Shown one piece after another: positions 56,653 to 64,000 of a DNA stretch of 64,000 nt. The position numbers and the translations under genes are program-made. Position 1 is the stretch's first letter. Each line of letters starts with the position of its first letter. Source of the stretch: Fen-330 sp050008465 (GTDB taxonomy: Bacteria > Acidobacteriota > Terriglobia > Bryobacterales > Bryobacteraceae); assembly GCA_050008465.1 (NCBI GenBank), contig JBEKMO010000029.1, forward strand, positions 9,556 through 73,555. The letters are read 5' to 3'. The notes beneath the pieces are model-generated. The model searched no databases. It was not told the origin of the DNA and worked only from the letters and a program-made list of their open reading frames with translations.

Positions 56653-58902
56653 ATGTTGCGGAGCACGCGCCTGTTGCTGCTCCTGGCCATTGTCCTGATC
56701 CTCGGCGCGGTCGGAGCTACCTATTACCGGCAGAGAGCCGCTCTCTCCAGACAGGCCCCGCCGCCCCCCAAGTCGCTTCCGCTCGATACCGCCGCCACCG
56801 CCTCCAGTTGGGTTTACACCAAGTACGATGGCCAGCGCCTCGTCGCCGAGGTCCGCGCCAAGGACTTCCGCCAGTTGAACGAACCATCCCGGCTCGAACT
56901 CGATCAGGTGGAGCTGCGGCTGATCAAACCCGATGGCAAGCGCTACGATTGGATCCGCAGCGCCAAAGCGCAACTCGACCAGGCCCACGACACGCTGTAT
57001 TCCGACGGTGAGGTCGAGATCACCATGGGCGTCCCGCTGGAAGGCCCCTCCCGCGGCCGCCTGCTCGCCATTCGCAGTTCCGGAGTCAGCTTCGACGTCA
57101 AAACCGGCAGGGCCACCACCAGCCGCCAGGCCAGCTTCACTTTCGACCTTGGCGATGGCCAGGCCGTCGGCGCCATTTACGATCCCAACCTCCGCGAGCT
57201 GATCATGCAAAGCCAGATCGAGCTCCACTGGCGCGGCGCCGCCTCCAGAGCCAAGCCCATGAAACTCGAGGCCGGCGACCTGATTTACCGGGAGCGGGAC
57301 TCGGTTGTGCTGCTCAACAACTGGGCCCGGCTCACCCGCGAGAATACCGAGCTGAACGCATCCGGAGCCGTCGTCACCCTGAAGGACGGAATGATCCAGA
57401 AAGTGGACGCCCAACAGGCCCGCGGGGCCGGCCGCTTTCCCAACCGCCAGCTCGACTACGCGGCCGACGGCCTCATCATGAACTTCAACGCGGACGGTGA
57501 GGTAGAGAAGATCACCGGCGACCGCAACGCCCGCCTGGTCTCGACCTCTGAAGCCACGCGTACCACCATTACCGCCGACCGCGTCGACCTGGATTTCGCG
57601 ATCGTCGACGGCGAGAGCACGCTCTCCAAGGCGCTCACCACGGGCCACAGCTTGTTGGAATCGGTCCCCGTACCCCGCCAGGGGGTGTCTCCGCCCGAGA
57701 GCCGCCTGCTCCGCAGCGAAGTGATCTTGCTGACCATGCGGCCCGGGGGGCGGGAAATCGCCGGCGTTGAAACGCACACCCCCGGCCACCTCGAGTTTCT
57801 GCCGAACAGCCCCGGCCAGCGTCATCGCACCCTGGATGCCGAGCGCATTCAGGTCGCCTACGGCCCCGCCAACCAGATCCGGTCTTTCGGCGCCTACAAG
57901 GCCGCCACGCACACCGATCCCGAGCCCCGCCCGCCCAATGACAAGCGCCCGCCCGGCGCGCCCGTCCAGACCTGGAGCGACGACCTGGCCGCCTCCTTCG
58001 ACCCCAAGACCGGCCAGCTCGCGCGCCTCGAGCAGTGGACCAACTTTCGCTACCAGGAGGGCGACCGCAAAGCCAGCGCCCACCGCGCCGTCCTCGAAGA
58101 AGCCCGGAACCTGATCTCCCTCGAACAAGCGGCGCGCGTCTGGGATGCCAGCGGCTCCACCGCCGCCGACCACATCCTCCTCGACCAGAAGTCGGGCGAC
58201 GTTCTCGCCGAAGGCCACGTCGTTTCCACCCGCCTCCCGGATCAGAATGGGAAATCGTCCTCCATGCTTTCCCATGACGAGCCGCTCAACGCCACGGCCG
58301 GCCGCATGCAGACTTCCGAGCGGAACCGCAAGATCCACTACGAGGGGCAGACCGTCGCCTGGCAGGGCGCCAACCGCATCTGGGCCGACAGCCTGGACAT
58401 CGACCGCGCCGGTCGCCGCCTCTCGGCCCGCGGCCACGTCCGCACGCAGTTCCTCGACCAGCCGAAGGACTCCCCCGGCAAGAGCAGGGCCGCCCCGGCG
58501 TTCGCCAACGTCGAATCCGCCGCTCTGGTCTACACGGAGGCCGACCGCCTGGCCCACTACGCCGGTGGCGCCCACCTCACCCGCGCCGGCATGGACGTGA
58601 AAGCCTCCGAGATTCGCGCCTACCTCAACGAAAGCGGCGCCGACTCCTCCCTCGACCGCGCCTACGCCGACGGCCGCGTCGCGATCCTGCAGCCCGCCCG
58701 CAACCTCACCGGAACGAGCGAGCACGCCGAGTACTACGCCGCGGATCAAAAGGTCATTCTCTCGGGCGGCGACCCCACGCTGGTCGACAGCGTCCGCGGC
58801 TCCACAAAAGGCCGCGTGTTGACCTACTGGGCCAATGACGATAAGCTGCTCGTGAATGGTACGGAAAAGGAGCCGGTCAAAACTCGGATCAAGCGGCGCT
58901 AG
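56653..58902 (+). CDS. Fused LptC/LptA-like lipopolysaccharide transport protein
   Basis: The 749-residue product has an N-terminal transmembrane anchor (MLRSTRLLLLLAIVLILGAVGA) and an LptC-like beta region (YDGQRLVAEVRAKDFRQLNE). Several OstA/LptA-type beta-jelly-roll repeats follow (DGEVEITMGVPLEGPSRG, AEGHVVSTRLPDQNGKSS, GRRLSARGHVRTQFLDQP, YADGRVAILQPARNLTG). Standard LptC is about 190 residues and LptA about 180, so one chain may form much of the periplasmic bridge. It precedes lptB. TATGCT ends nine bases before the ATG. The stop codon lies in the terminal repeat of the 185 bp element. Confidence 0.82.
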   Translation: MLRSTRLLLLLAIVLILGAVGATYYRQRAALSRQAPPPPKSLPLDTAATASSWVYTKYDGQRLVAEVRAKDFRQLNEPSRLELDQVELRLIKPDGKRYDWIRSAKAQLDQAHDTLYSDGEVEITMGVPLEGPSRGRLLAIRSSGVSFDVKTGRATTSRQASFTFDLGDGQAVGAIYDPNLRELIMQSQIELHWRGAASRAKPMKLEAGDLIYRERDSVVLLNNWARLTRENTELNASGAVVTLKDGMIQKVDAQQARGAGRFPNRQLDYAADGLIMNFNADGEVEKITGDRNARLVSTSEATRTTITADRVDLDFAIVDGESTLSKALTTGHSLLESVPVPRQGVSPPESRLLRSEVILLTMRPGGREIAGVETHTPGHLEFLPNSPGQRHRTLDAERIQVAYGPANQIRSFGAYKAATHTDPEPRPPNDKRPPGAPVQTWSDDLAASFDPKTGQLARLEQWTNFRYQEGDRKASAHRAVLEEARNLISLEQAARVWDASGSTAADHILLDQKSGDVLAEGHVVSTRLPDQNGKSSSMLSHDEPLNATAGRMQTSERNRKIHYEGQTVAWQGANRIWADSLDIDRAGRRLSARGHVRTQFLDQPKDSPGKSRAAPAFANVESAALVYTEADRLAHYAGGAHLTRAGMDVKASEIRAYLNESGADSSLDRAYADGRVAILQPARNLTGTSEHAEYYAADQKVILSGGDPTLVDSVRGSTKGRVLTYWANDDKLLVNGTEKEPVKTRIKRR

Positions 58903-59083
58903 CCCGCCCTTCTCACGCAGGATCGTGACGAGGCGCGTGAGGGGCCCGTGGATACGAGGCGGGCGAGAGGCGGCGCCCGGAGGCGTACTTCAACAGTACG
59001 CTGAGGACGTCGCCCGAGCGCAACGAAGTAGACATGGGCGCATCGCGCGCCGCAGTAGATCTTGTGTGAGAAGGGCGGGCTAG
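58899..59083. mobile_element. 185 bp MITE-like element with 21 bp terminal inverted repeats
   Basis: The ends (CTAGCCCGCCCTTCTCACGCA and its near-exact complement at 59063-59083, 20 of 21 matches) enclose a GC-rich core. The core has a hairpin GCGTACT-TCAAC-AGTACGC (58983-59001) and looser complementarity between its halves. It has no coding capacity. It lies between lptCA and lptB, supplies the lptCA stop codon and leaves lptB without a Shine-Dalgarno sequence. Confidence 0.65.
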
Positions 59084-59089
59084 TCCTCC

Positions 59090-59821
<732 letters not shown>

Positions 59822-59830
59822 TGTCGGCCC

Positions 59831-59961
59831 GTGGCTTGTGGCTCGTGGCCTGTGGCCTGTAGATCCAGCGGCGATTCACCTGCTGGCGCTCCTACCGCGC
59901 TCCCAGGTGCGCCAGCGGGTACGCGGTTGTGGAATCCACAGGCCACAAGCCACAAGCCACA
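59831..59961. repeat. Inverted heptanucleotide arrays between lptB and rpoN
   Basis: The left arm (59831-59858) has four 7-base units of GTGGCYY type (GTGGCTT, GTGGCTC, GTGGCCT twice). The right arm (about 59937-59961) has the complementary words (GGCCACA, AGCCACA, AGCCACA). The loop of ~78 bases holds a nested hairpin (GCTGGCGC ... GCGCCAGC). The whole gap could fold into one long structured RNA. Confidence 0.8.
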
Positions 59962-60021
59962 CGCCTGGTCGGGCCGCGCTCCGATCCACCCTCCACCCCT
60001 GTTTGTTATCATTAGGGGCAG

Positions 60022-61599
60022 ATGAACTTGCTGTCTCCGAGACTGCAGTTGAAAGTCGCGCAGAAGCAGATCCTGACCCCTGGGTTGGTCCAGATGGTAA
60101 CGGTCCTGCAACTGAACCGGCTCGAGTTGCGCGAGATGATCACTCAGGAAATTGCCGAGAACCCCGTCCTGGAGGAAGCCACCGACGAGGCCGGCGAAGA
60201 GCTCAGCCCGGAGGAGCTCCAACAGCTTCTGGAGGCCGAGCGCGTAGCCGAGCCGGCCGATCAATCGCTGCTGGAGACCGCCAGCGGCGACGTGGAAGTT
60301 GCCCCCGGCGTGCTCGCCGACATCGACACCGAACCGCCTGCCGCCGCCGGCGCGCCCGTGGCCGAGGCCGCGGAGGCCGCCGAGCCGGTCGAGTCCAAGC
60401 CGGCCACCGATCCGTTCGAGGAGATTGACTTCGGCTCCTTCTGGGACGACTACCTCGATCCCGGCTACCGGAGCCCGTCCTCCGAGCAGGTCGACAAGCC
60501 CTCCTTCGAGACATTCCTCTCCTCCCCGGTCACCTTCGGTGACTACCTGCGCTCGCAGTTGACCATGGTGCCGCTGGCCGAGGGCGTGCGGGACGCAGCC
60601 GACTCCATCATCGGCAACCTGGATGAGAGCGGATACCTCACCGCCTCGCTCGAGGAGATCGCCTCCTCCGGCGACCACTTGATCGAGGACGTCCAGGCCG
60701 CCCTCCACGAGGTTCAGAAGCTCGACCCGGCCGGCGTCGGCGCCCGCGACGTGCGCGAGTGCCTCCTGCTCCAGCTCGAGAGCCGCAACGGCCGCGGGGG
60801 CGTAGCCTGGCAGATCGTCTCCGACCACCTCAAGCTGGTCGAGTTGCGCCAGATCCGCGAGTTGGCTAAGGCGCTCGGCCGCCCGCTCGAGCACATCCAG
60901 ACCGCCGTCGAGGTCATCCGCCACCTCAATCCCCGGCCCGGCCTTCGCTTTTCCGGCCCCGGCGCCCGCCAGGTGGAGCCCGACGTCCAGATTTTCAAGG
61001 ACGGCGACCAGTACATCATCCAGCTCAACGACGAGGATCTCCCGCAGTTGCGCCTCAACGCCCAATACCGGCGCATGCTCGACCGCCACCAGGAACCCAA
61101 CAAGGATGTGCGCAACTACGTCAAGGAGCGCTATGCCTCGGCTCTCCAGTTGATGAAGAACATCGAGCAGCGCAAGCACACCATCTTGCGCGTGTGCCAT
61201 TCCATCGTCCGGCGCCAGGCCGATTTCCTGGACCGCGGCATCGACTGCCTGAAGCCCATGATGATCAAGGAAATCGCCGAAGAGATCGGGGTGCACCCGT
61301 CCACCGTCAGCCGCGCGGTGGCGAACAAGTACGCGCACACCCCGCAGGGAGTCTTCGAACTGCGCTATTTCTTTTCCGAGGCCGTGCAAGGGCCCTCGGG
61401 CAGCGCCACTCCCCTGCTGATCGTCAAGCGCATGGTCAAGAAAATGATCGCGGAAGAGGACCCGGCCCACCCGCTCACCGACGAGCAGATCACCGCTCGC
61501 CTCCAGGCTGCGGGCATTCAGGTTACCCGCCGCACCGTGGCGAAATACCGGGAAGACATGAAGATTCCATCCACGCACCAAAGGCGCATCCGCGCCTGA
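60022..61599 (+). CDS. rpoN: RNA polymerase sigma-54 factor RpoN
   Basis: RpoN directs polymerase to -24/-12 promoters and needs an AAA+ activator. The 525-residue product has the Gln/Leu-rich region I (SPRLQLKVAQKQILTPGLVQMVTVLQLNRLELREMI split here by position), an acidic region II, the core-binding domain, the HTH (EIAEEIGVHPSTVSRAVANKYAHTPQG) and the RpoN box RRTVAKYRE near residues 503-511. TATCAT ends nine bases before the ATG. It heads the rpoN-hpf-rapZ set found in many bacteria. Confidence 0.97.
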   Translation: MNLLSPRLQLKVAQKQILTPGLVQMVTVLQLNRLELREMITQEIAENPVLEEATDEAGEELSPEELQQLLEAERVAEPADQSLLETASGDVEVAPGVLADIDTEPPAAAGAPVAEAAEAAEPVESKPATDPFEEIDFGSFWDDYLDPGYRSPSSEQVDKPSFETFLSSPVTFGDYLRSQLTMVPLAEGVRDAADSIIGNLDESGYLTASLEEIASSGDHLIEDVQAALHEVQKLDPAGVGARDVRECLLLQLESRNGRGGVAWQIVSDHLKLVELRQIRELAKALGRPLEHIQTAVEVIRHLNPRPGLRFSGPGARQVEPDVQIFKDGDQYIIQLNDEDLPQLRLNAQYRRMLDRHQEPNKDVRNYVKERYASALQLMKNIEQRKHTILRVCHSIVRRQADFLDRGIDCLKPMMIKEIAEEIGVHPSTVSRAVANKYAHTPQGVFELRYFFSEAVQGPSGSATPLLIVKRMVKKMIAEEDPAHPLTDEQITARLQAAGIQVTRRTVAKYREDMKIPSTHQRRIRA

Positions 61600-61622
61600 C
61601 AACCCGCGGATCGGAGGACGCA

Positions 61623-62177
61623 ATGAAGATCACCTACACAGGCATGCCAGGGGCGTTGAATCCCGCCGAGACCGGGAAGGTCGAGGCCAAGTTCGGGATG
61701 ATCGCCAAGCTGCTCGACGCGCCCAAGGGGGAACGTGAAGCACACGTCATCCTTAGCCAGGAGCGGCATCTGACCCACGCCGAGATTACCGTCCGCTACC
61801 AGGACCACCATTTCGCAGGCATTGGCGCGGCCGCCGATGCGTATACCGCCATCGGCGCCGCCATCGAGAAGCTCGAGAAGCAGATTCTGCGGCTCCGCGA
61901 GCGCACGCGGGACAGCTACCGCGGCCCCAAGGTCGAAAAAACGGCGGTTGAAGCGCCGGCCACCCCGGCTTCCGAAGCGGCCGCCGAACCCGAGACCGCG
62001 GGCCCGCCCCAGGTCTTCCGCGTCAACCATCACCAGCGGCGCAAGCCCATGACCATCGAGGAGGCGCTGCTCGAAATTGAGGGCCGTAACTACGTCGTCT
62101 ACCACGACGCGGAAACCGACCGCGTTTCCGTGCTCGTGCGCCGGCGGGACGGCAACTTCGACTTGATCGAGGCGTGA
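61623..62177 (+). CDS. hpf: Ribosome hibernation-promoting factor HPF (long form)
   Basis: HPF binds the 30S subunit and pairs ribosomes into inactive dimers in slow growth. The 184-residue product has an N-terminal RaiA-type domain (MKITYTGMPGALNPAETGKVEA, AHVILSQERHLTHAEITV, then AIEKLEKQILRLRER) and, after an Ala/Glu linker, the C-terminal dimerisation domain (RRKPMTIEEALLEIEG, NYVVYHDAETDRVSVLVRR). The C-terminal domain marks the long form. It lies 23 bases after rpoN and overlaps rapZ by 4 bases. Confidence 0.92.
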   Translation: MKITYTGMPGALNPAETGKVEAKFGMIAKLLDAPKGEREAHVILSQERHLTHAEITVRYQDHHFAGIGAAADAYTAIGAAIEKLEKQILRLRERTRDSYRGPKVEKTAVEAPATPASEAAAEPETAGPPQVFRVNHHQRRKPMTIEEALLEIEGRNYVVYHDAETDRVSVLVRRRDGNFDLIEA

Positions 62178-63067
62178 CCCACAAACCCACGCGTTCCCAC
62201 CGCCCCGAGTCTCCGGAGCTGGTGATCATCACGGGTATGAGCGGGTCCGGCAAGGGCACGGTGCTGAAGTGCCTGGAGGACCTGGGGTATTACTCCGTCG
62301 ACAATCTCCCCATCGAGCTGATCCCCAAGTTCGCCGAGCTCACCAAGGGCTCGCCCCAGATCGCCCATGCCGCCCTGGTCGTCGATATCCGCGAGGGTCA
62401 GGGGCTCCAGCGCTTCCCCAAATTCTACGCACAGATCCGCCGCCGCGTCCACACCACGCTCCTGTTCCTGGAAGCCGACGACGAGGCGCTCATGCGCCGC
62501 TTCAGCGAGACCCGCCGCCCCCATCCCCTGGGCACCCACCGCTCGGTCGCCCGCTCGATCCGAGCCGAACGCCAGTTGCTCGCTCCCATCCGCGAGCTCG
62601 CCGACCACGTCGTCAACACCTCGAAGTTCACCGTGTACGAACTGCGCGACGCCATCGCCGAAAAGTTCCACGGCGACCGCGAGCCGTCCAAGATCATGAT
62701 CTGCGTCACCAGCTTCGGCTATCGCAACGGAGTGCCCGCCGACAGCGACCTGGTCTTCGACGTCCGCTTCCTTCCCAACCCCAATTACATCCCTCAGTTC
62801 AAGAAGCTGAGCGGGCGCCACCCCTCGGTCGCCCGCTACATCCGCTCTTTTCCCCAAACCACCGAGTTTGTCCAGCGCATCTCCGACCTGCTGGTCTACC
62901 TCATCCCCCACTACATCCGCGAAGGCAAGAGCTACCTCACCATCGCCTTCGGCTGTACCGGCGGCCAGCACCGCTCCGTCATGATGGCGGACGAGATCCG
63001 CCGCCGCCTCGCGCGCGCCGGCTTCAAAGTCAAAGCCACCCACCGCGACATCGTCAAGTCCGCTTAG
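62174..63067 (+). CDS. rapZ: RNase adapter / nucleotide-binding protein RapZ
   Basis: RapZ (YvcJ) binds nucleotides and, in E. coli, guides RNase E to a small RNA controlling amino-sugar synthesis. The 297-residue product has Walker A GMSGSGKGT (residues 21-29), LEDLGYYSVDNLPIELIPKF, RFSETRRPHPLG, the C-terminal SFGYRNGVPADSDLVFDVRF and GCTGGQHRSV. The start is GTG 62174, overlapping the hpf stop (GTGA). Its 3' end overlaps the convergent membrane-protein gene by 14 bases. Confidence 0.94.
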   Translation: MTHKPTRSHRPESPELVIITGMSGSGKGTVLKCLEDLGYYSVDNLPIELIPKFAELTKGSPQIAHAALVVDIREGQGLQRFPKFYAQIRRRVHTTLLFLEADDEALMRRFSETRRPHPLGTHRSVARSIRAERQLLAPIRELADHVVNTSKFTVYELRDAIAEKFHGDREPSKIMICVTSFGYRNGVPADSDLVFDVRFLPNPNYIPQFKKLSGRHPSVARYIRSFPQTTEFVQRISDLLVYLIPHYIREGKSYLTIAFGCTGGQHRSVMMADEIRRRLARAGFKVKATHRDIVKSA

Positions 63068-63815
63068 CCCCAGTACTGTTCGTTTTGTCTTCGTAGGGCG
63101 GACCTCCGGTCCGCGGGCCGACGTCCACGTCGGCCCAAAGGCCGGACCAAAGGGTCCAGCCGCTGATTGGGTTTCCGCAAGTGCTGCAGAATCGCGTGCC
63201 TGGCTCGAGTTCCGCGAAGCACCGCGGGCAGCGTGGCGCCGCCGCCGGCATCGGCGGGGGAGCCACCGGCGCCGGCGCAGCGCCCTCCGGTCCCTGGCCG
63301 ACCAGCAGCCGGACATGCACGGCGATGTCGGCCATTACCACGATGGATTCGGCCATGAAGTAGAAGAATATCAGCACCAGGAACGATACCAGACCCACAT
63401 AACCCAAGAATGAGAGACCGCCCAGGAAGGTCGGTTCGGACCGGGTCGAGGGCAACCAGCCACCCAGCTCCCCGAGCAACACGTAGGGGTAGGCCCTGGC
63501 GAACCACATGAACAGGCAGCCTCCCACGGCGGCGGATGCACCCAGGGTCGCGTACCCCTCGCCCGCGGCTCGAAACAGAATCGACACGATCGGGATCACG
63601 GTGAAGGGCGCCTCTTCCAGATCGCGGACCGAATCGGCCCGGTACCAGAAGATCTGTCCGACCGCCAACACCGCAGCCAGGAAAATCAGTCCGAACAGCA
63701 ACCCTCCGGCTGTGGTCTCGTCCGGCACCTGCGGCTGGAACACAACGCTCAGGAAAAGCACCAGCAGGTAACCGCCGCAAAGGAGGGACAGGACGGCCAG
63801 TGCCCGAAGCCCCAT
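63054..63815 (-). CDS. Membrane protein with C-terminal zinc ribbon
   Basis: I do not recognise the family. The 253-residue product has four or more hydrophobic helices (LRALAVLSLLCGGYLLVLFLS, GLLFGLIFLAAVLAVGQIF, GGLSFLGYVGLVSFLVLIFFYF), a Pro/Ala linker and a zinc ribbon (CPRC and CSTC, about residues 197-217). The last ~30 residues are encoded by a family D repeat and by DNA antisense to the rapZ 3' end, so the original stop may have been lost. ATG 63815 and GTG 63821 are both possible starts; neither has a ribosome-binding site. Confidence 0.68.
   Translation of the reverse strand: MGLRALAVLSLLCGGYLLVLFLSVVFQPQVPDETTAGGLLFGLIFLAAVLAVGQIFWYRADSVRDLEEAPFTVIPIVSILFRAAGEGYATLGASAAVGGCLFMWFARAYPYVLLGELGGWLPSTRSEPTFLGGLSFLGYVGLVSFLVLIFFYFMAESIVVMADIAVHVRLLVGQGPEGAAPAPVAPPPMPAAAPRCPRCFAELEPGTRFCSTCGNPISGWTLWSGLWADVDVGPRTGGPPYEDKTNSTGAKRT
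63092..63157. repeat. Family D double-hairpin repeat, copy 2
   Basis: It starts GTAGGGCGGACC like copy 1 (41944) and carries two hairpins: GCGGACC/GGTCCGC and GGGCCGACGT/ACGTCGGCCC. A third weaker repeat (GGCCGGACC, GGGTCC) follows. It lies just after rapZ and inside the 3' end of the convergent gene. Confidence 0.75.
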
Positions 63816-64000
63816 GGCCACGGATGCTCGAATGATGCGTCCGTTGCTCAGGGCCCTGAGATTGGGTAGAAGAAGACAGACGGATCTTCCCTCTCGTGGT
63901 GAGCGGATTATGAGCCGGAAAGGGATTGTTCTGTTGGGCTTGCCGGAATGCGGGCGGGTCAGGGTTCTGCCTACGTTGTCTACTGCTCGGGAAGCTGGAT
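63816..64000. other. Window end without recognised gene
   Basis: I see no convincing reading frame, RNA gene or repeat in these 185 bases upstream of the membrane-protein gene. They may hold its promoter. Confidence 0.4.

Overview
The window is GC-rich DNA (about two thirds G+C by eye) with dense, largely co-directional gene blocks. It most likely comes from an acidobacterium of the Solibacter/Bryobacterales type. The best single pointer is the secreted subtilase at 29441-32755, whose C-terminus looks like the TIGR03437 'Solibacter C-terminal' domain. Other pointers are Tat-type GH2 sugar hydrolases, a fused LptC/LptA-like protein and an ECF-led type II secretion operon. No tRNA, rRNA, CRISPR array, integrase or transposase was seen.

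Layout. (1) 1-11055, minus strand: one tightly coupled run of about 15 genes. An ECF sigma factor, its zinc-binding anti-sigma factor and an unknown exported protein come first, followed by gspE-F-G-H-I-J-K-L-M, a GspC-like protein, a small exported protein and the start of gspD, which runs off the window. gspE carries an apparent one-base frameshift. (2) 11198-13919: a small toxin-antitoxin island (MNT/HEPN pair, VapBC-like pair) around a metallo-hydrolase and an orphan gene. (3) 13969-19156: a TPR protein, folC, a zinc-ribbon protein, plsC and an aminotransferase. (4) 19198-26667: a GH2-family protein and the purine genes purQ-purL-purF. (5) 26846-34025: a UvrD-tail-like small protein, a methyltransferase, a PLP decarboxylase, a secreted subtilase, greA and a CDP-alcohol phosphatidyltransferase. 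(6) 34080-35348: mscL, and nikR coupled to acpS. (7) 35431-47985: carbohydrate genes (two Tat-exported GH2 enzymes, a GH94 phosphorylase), an SMR-like pair, a YbaK-type deacylase, the four-subunit 2-oxoacid:ferredoxin oxidoreductase korDABC with a small extra gene, and a DinB-like protein. (8) 48009-53919: an exported PEGA-like protein, a beta-hydroxyacid dehydrogenase, a truncated PQQ-propeller protein, an alpha/alpha-barrel-like protein, and groES-groEL under a clear CIRCE operator. (9) 54067-56497: an Omp85-like barrel candidate and a small partner. (10) 56653-63067: a conserved envelope/regulatory cluster lptCA-lptB-rpoN-hpf-rapZ. (11) A zinc-ribbon membrane protein closes the window.

The most unusual aspect is the non-coding DNA. 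Almost every gap holds a short dispersed palindromic or tandem element. I separate at least five families: a ~62 bp hairpin repeat, a ~42 bp repeat, heptanucleotide tandem arrays arranged as inverted arms, a double-hairpin 'GTAGGGCGG' element, and a 185 bp element with 21 bp terminal inverted repeats between lptCA and lptB. They often sit flush against stop or start codons. Some are read through as protein (the gspJ leader and the C-terminus of the last gene).
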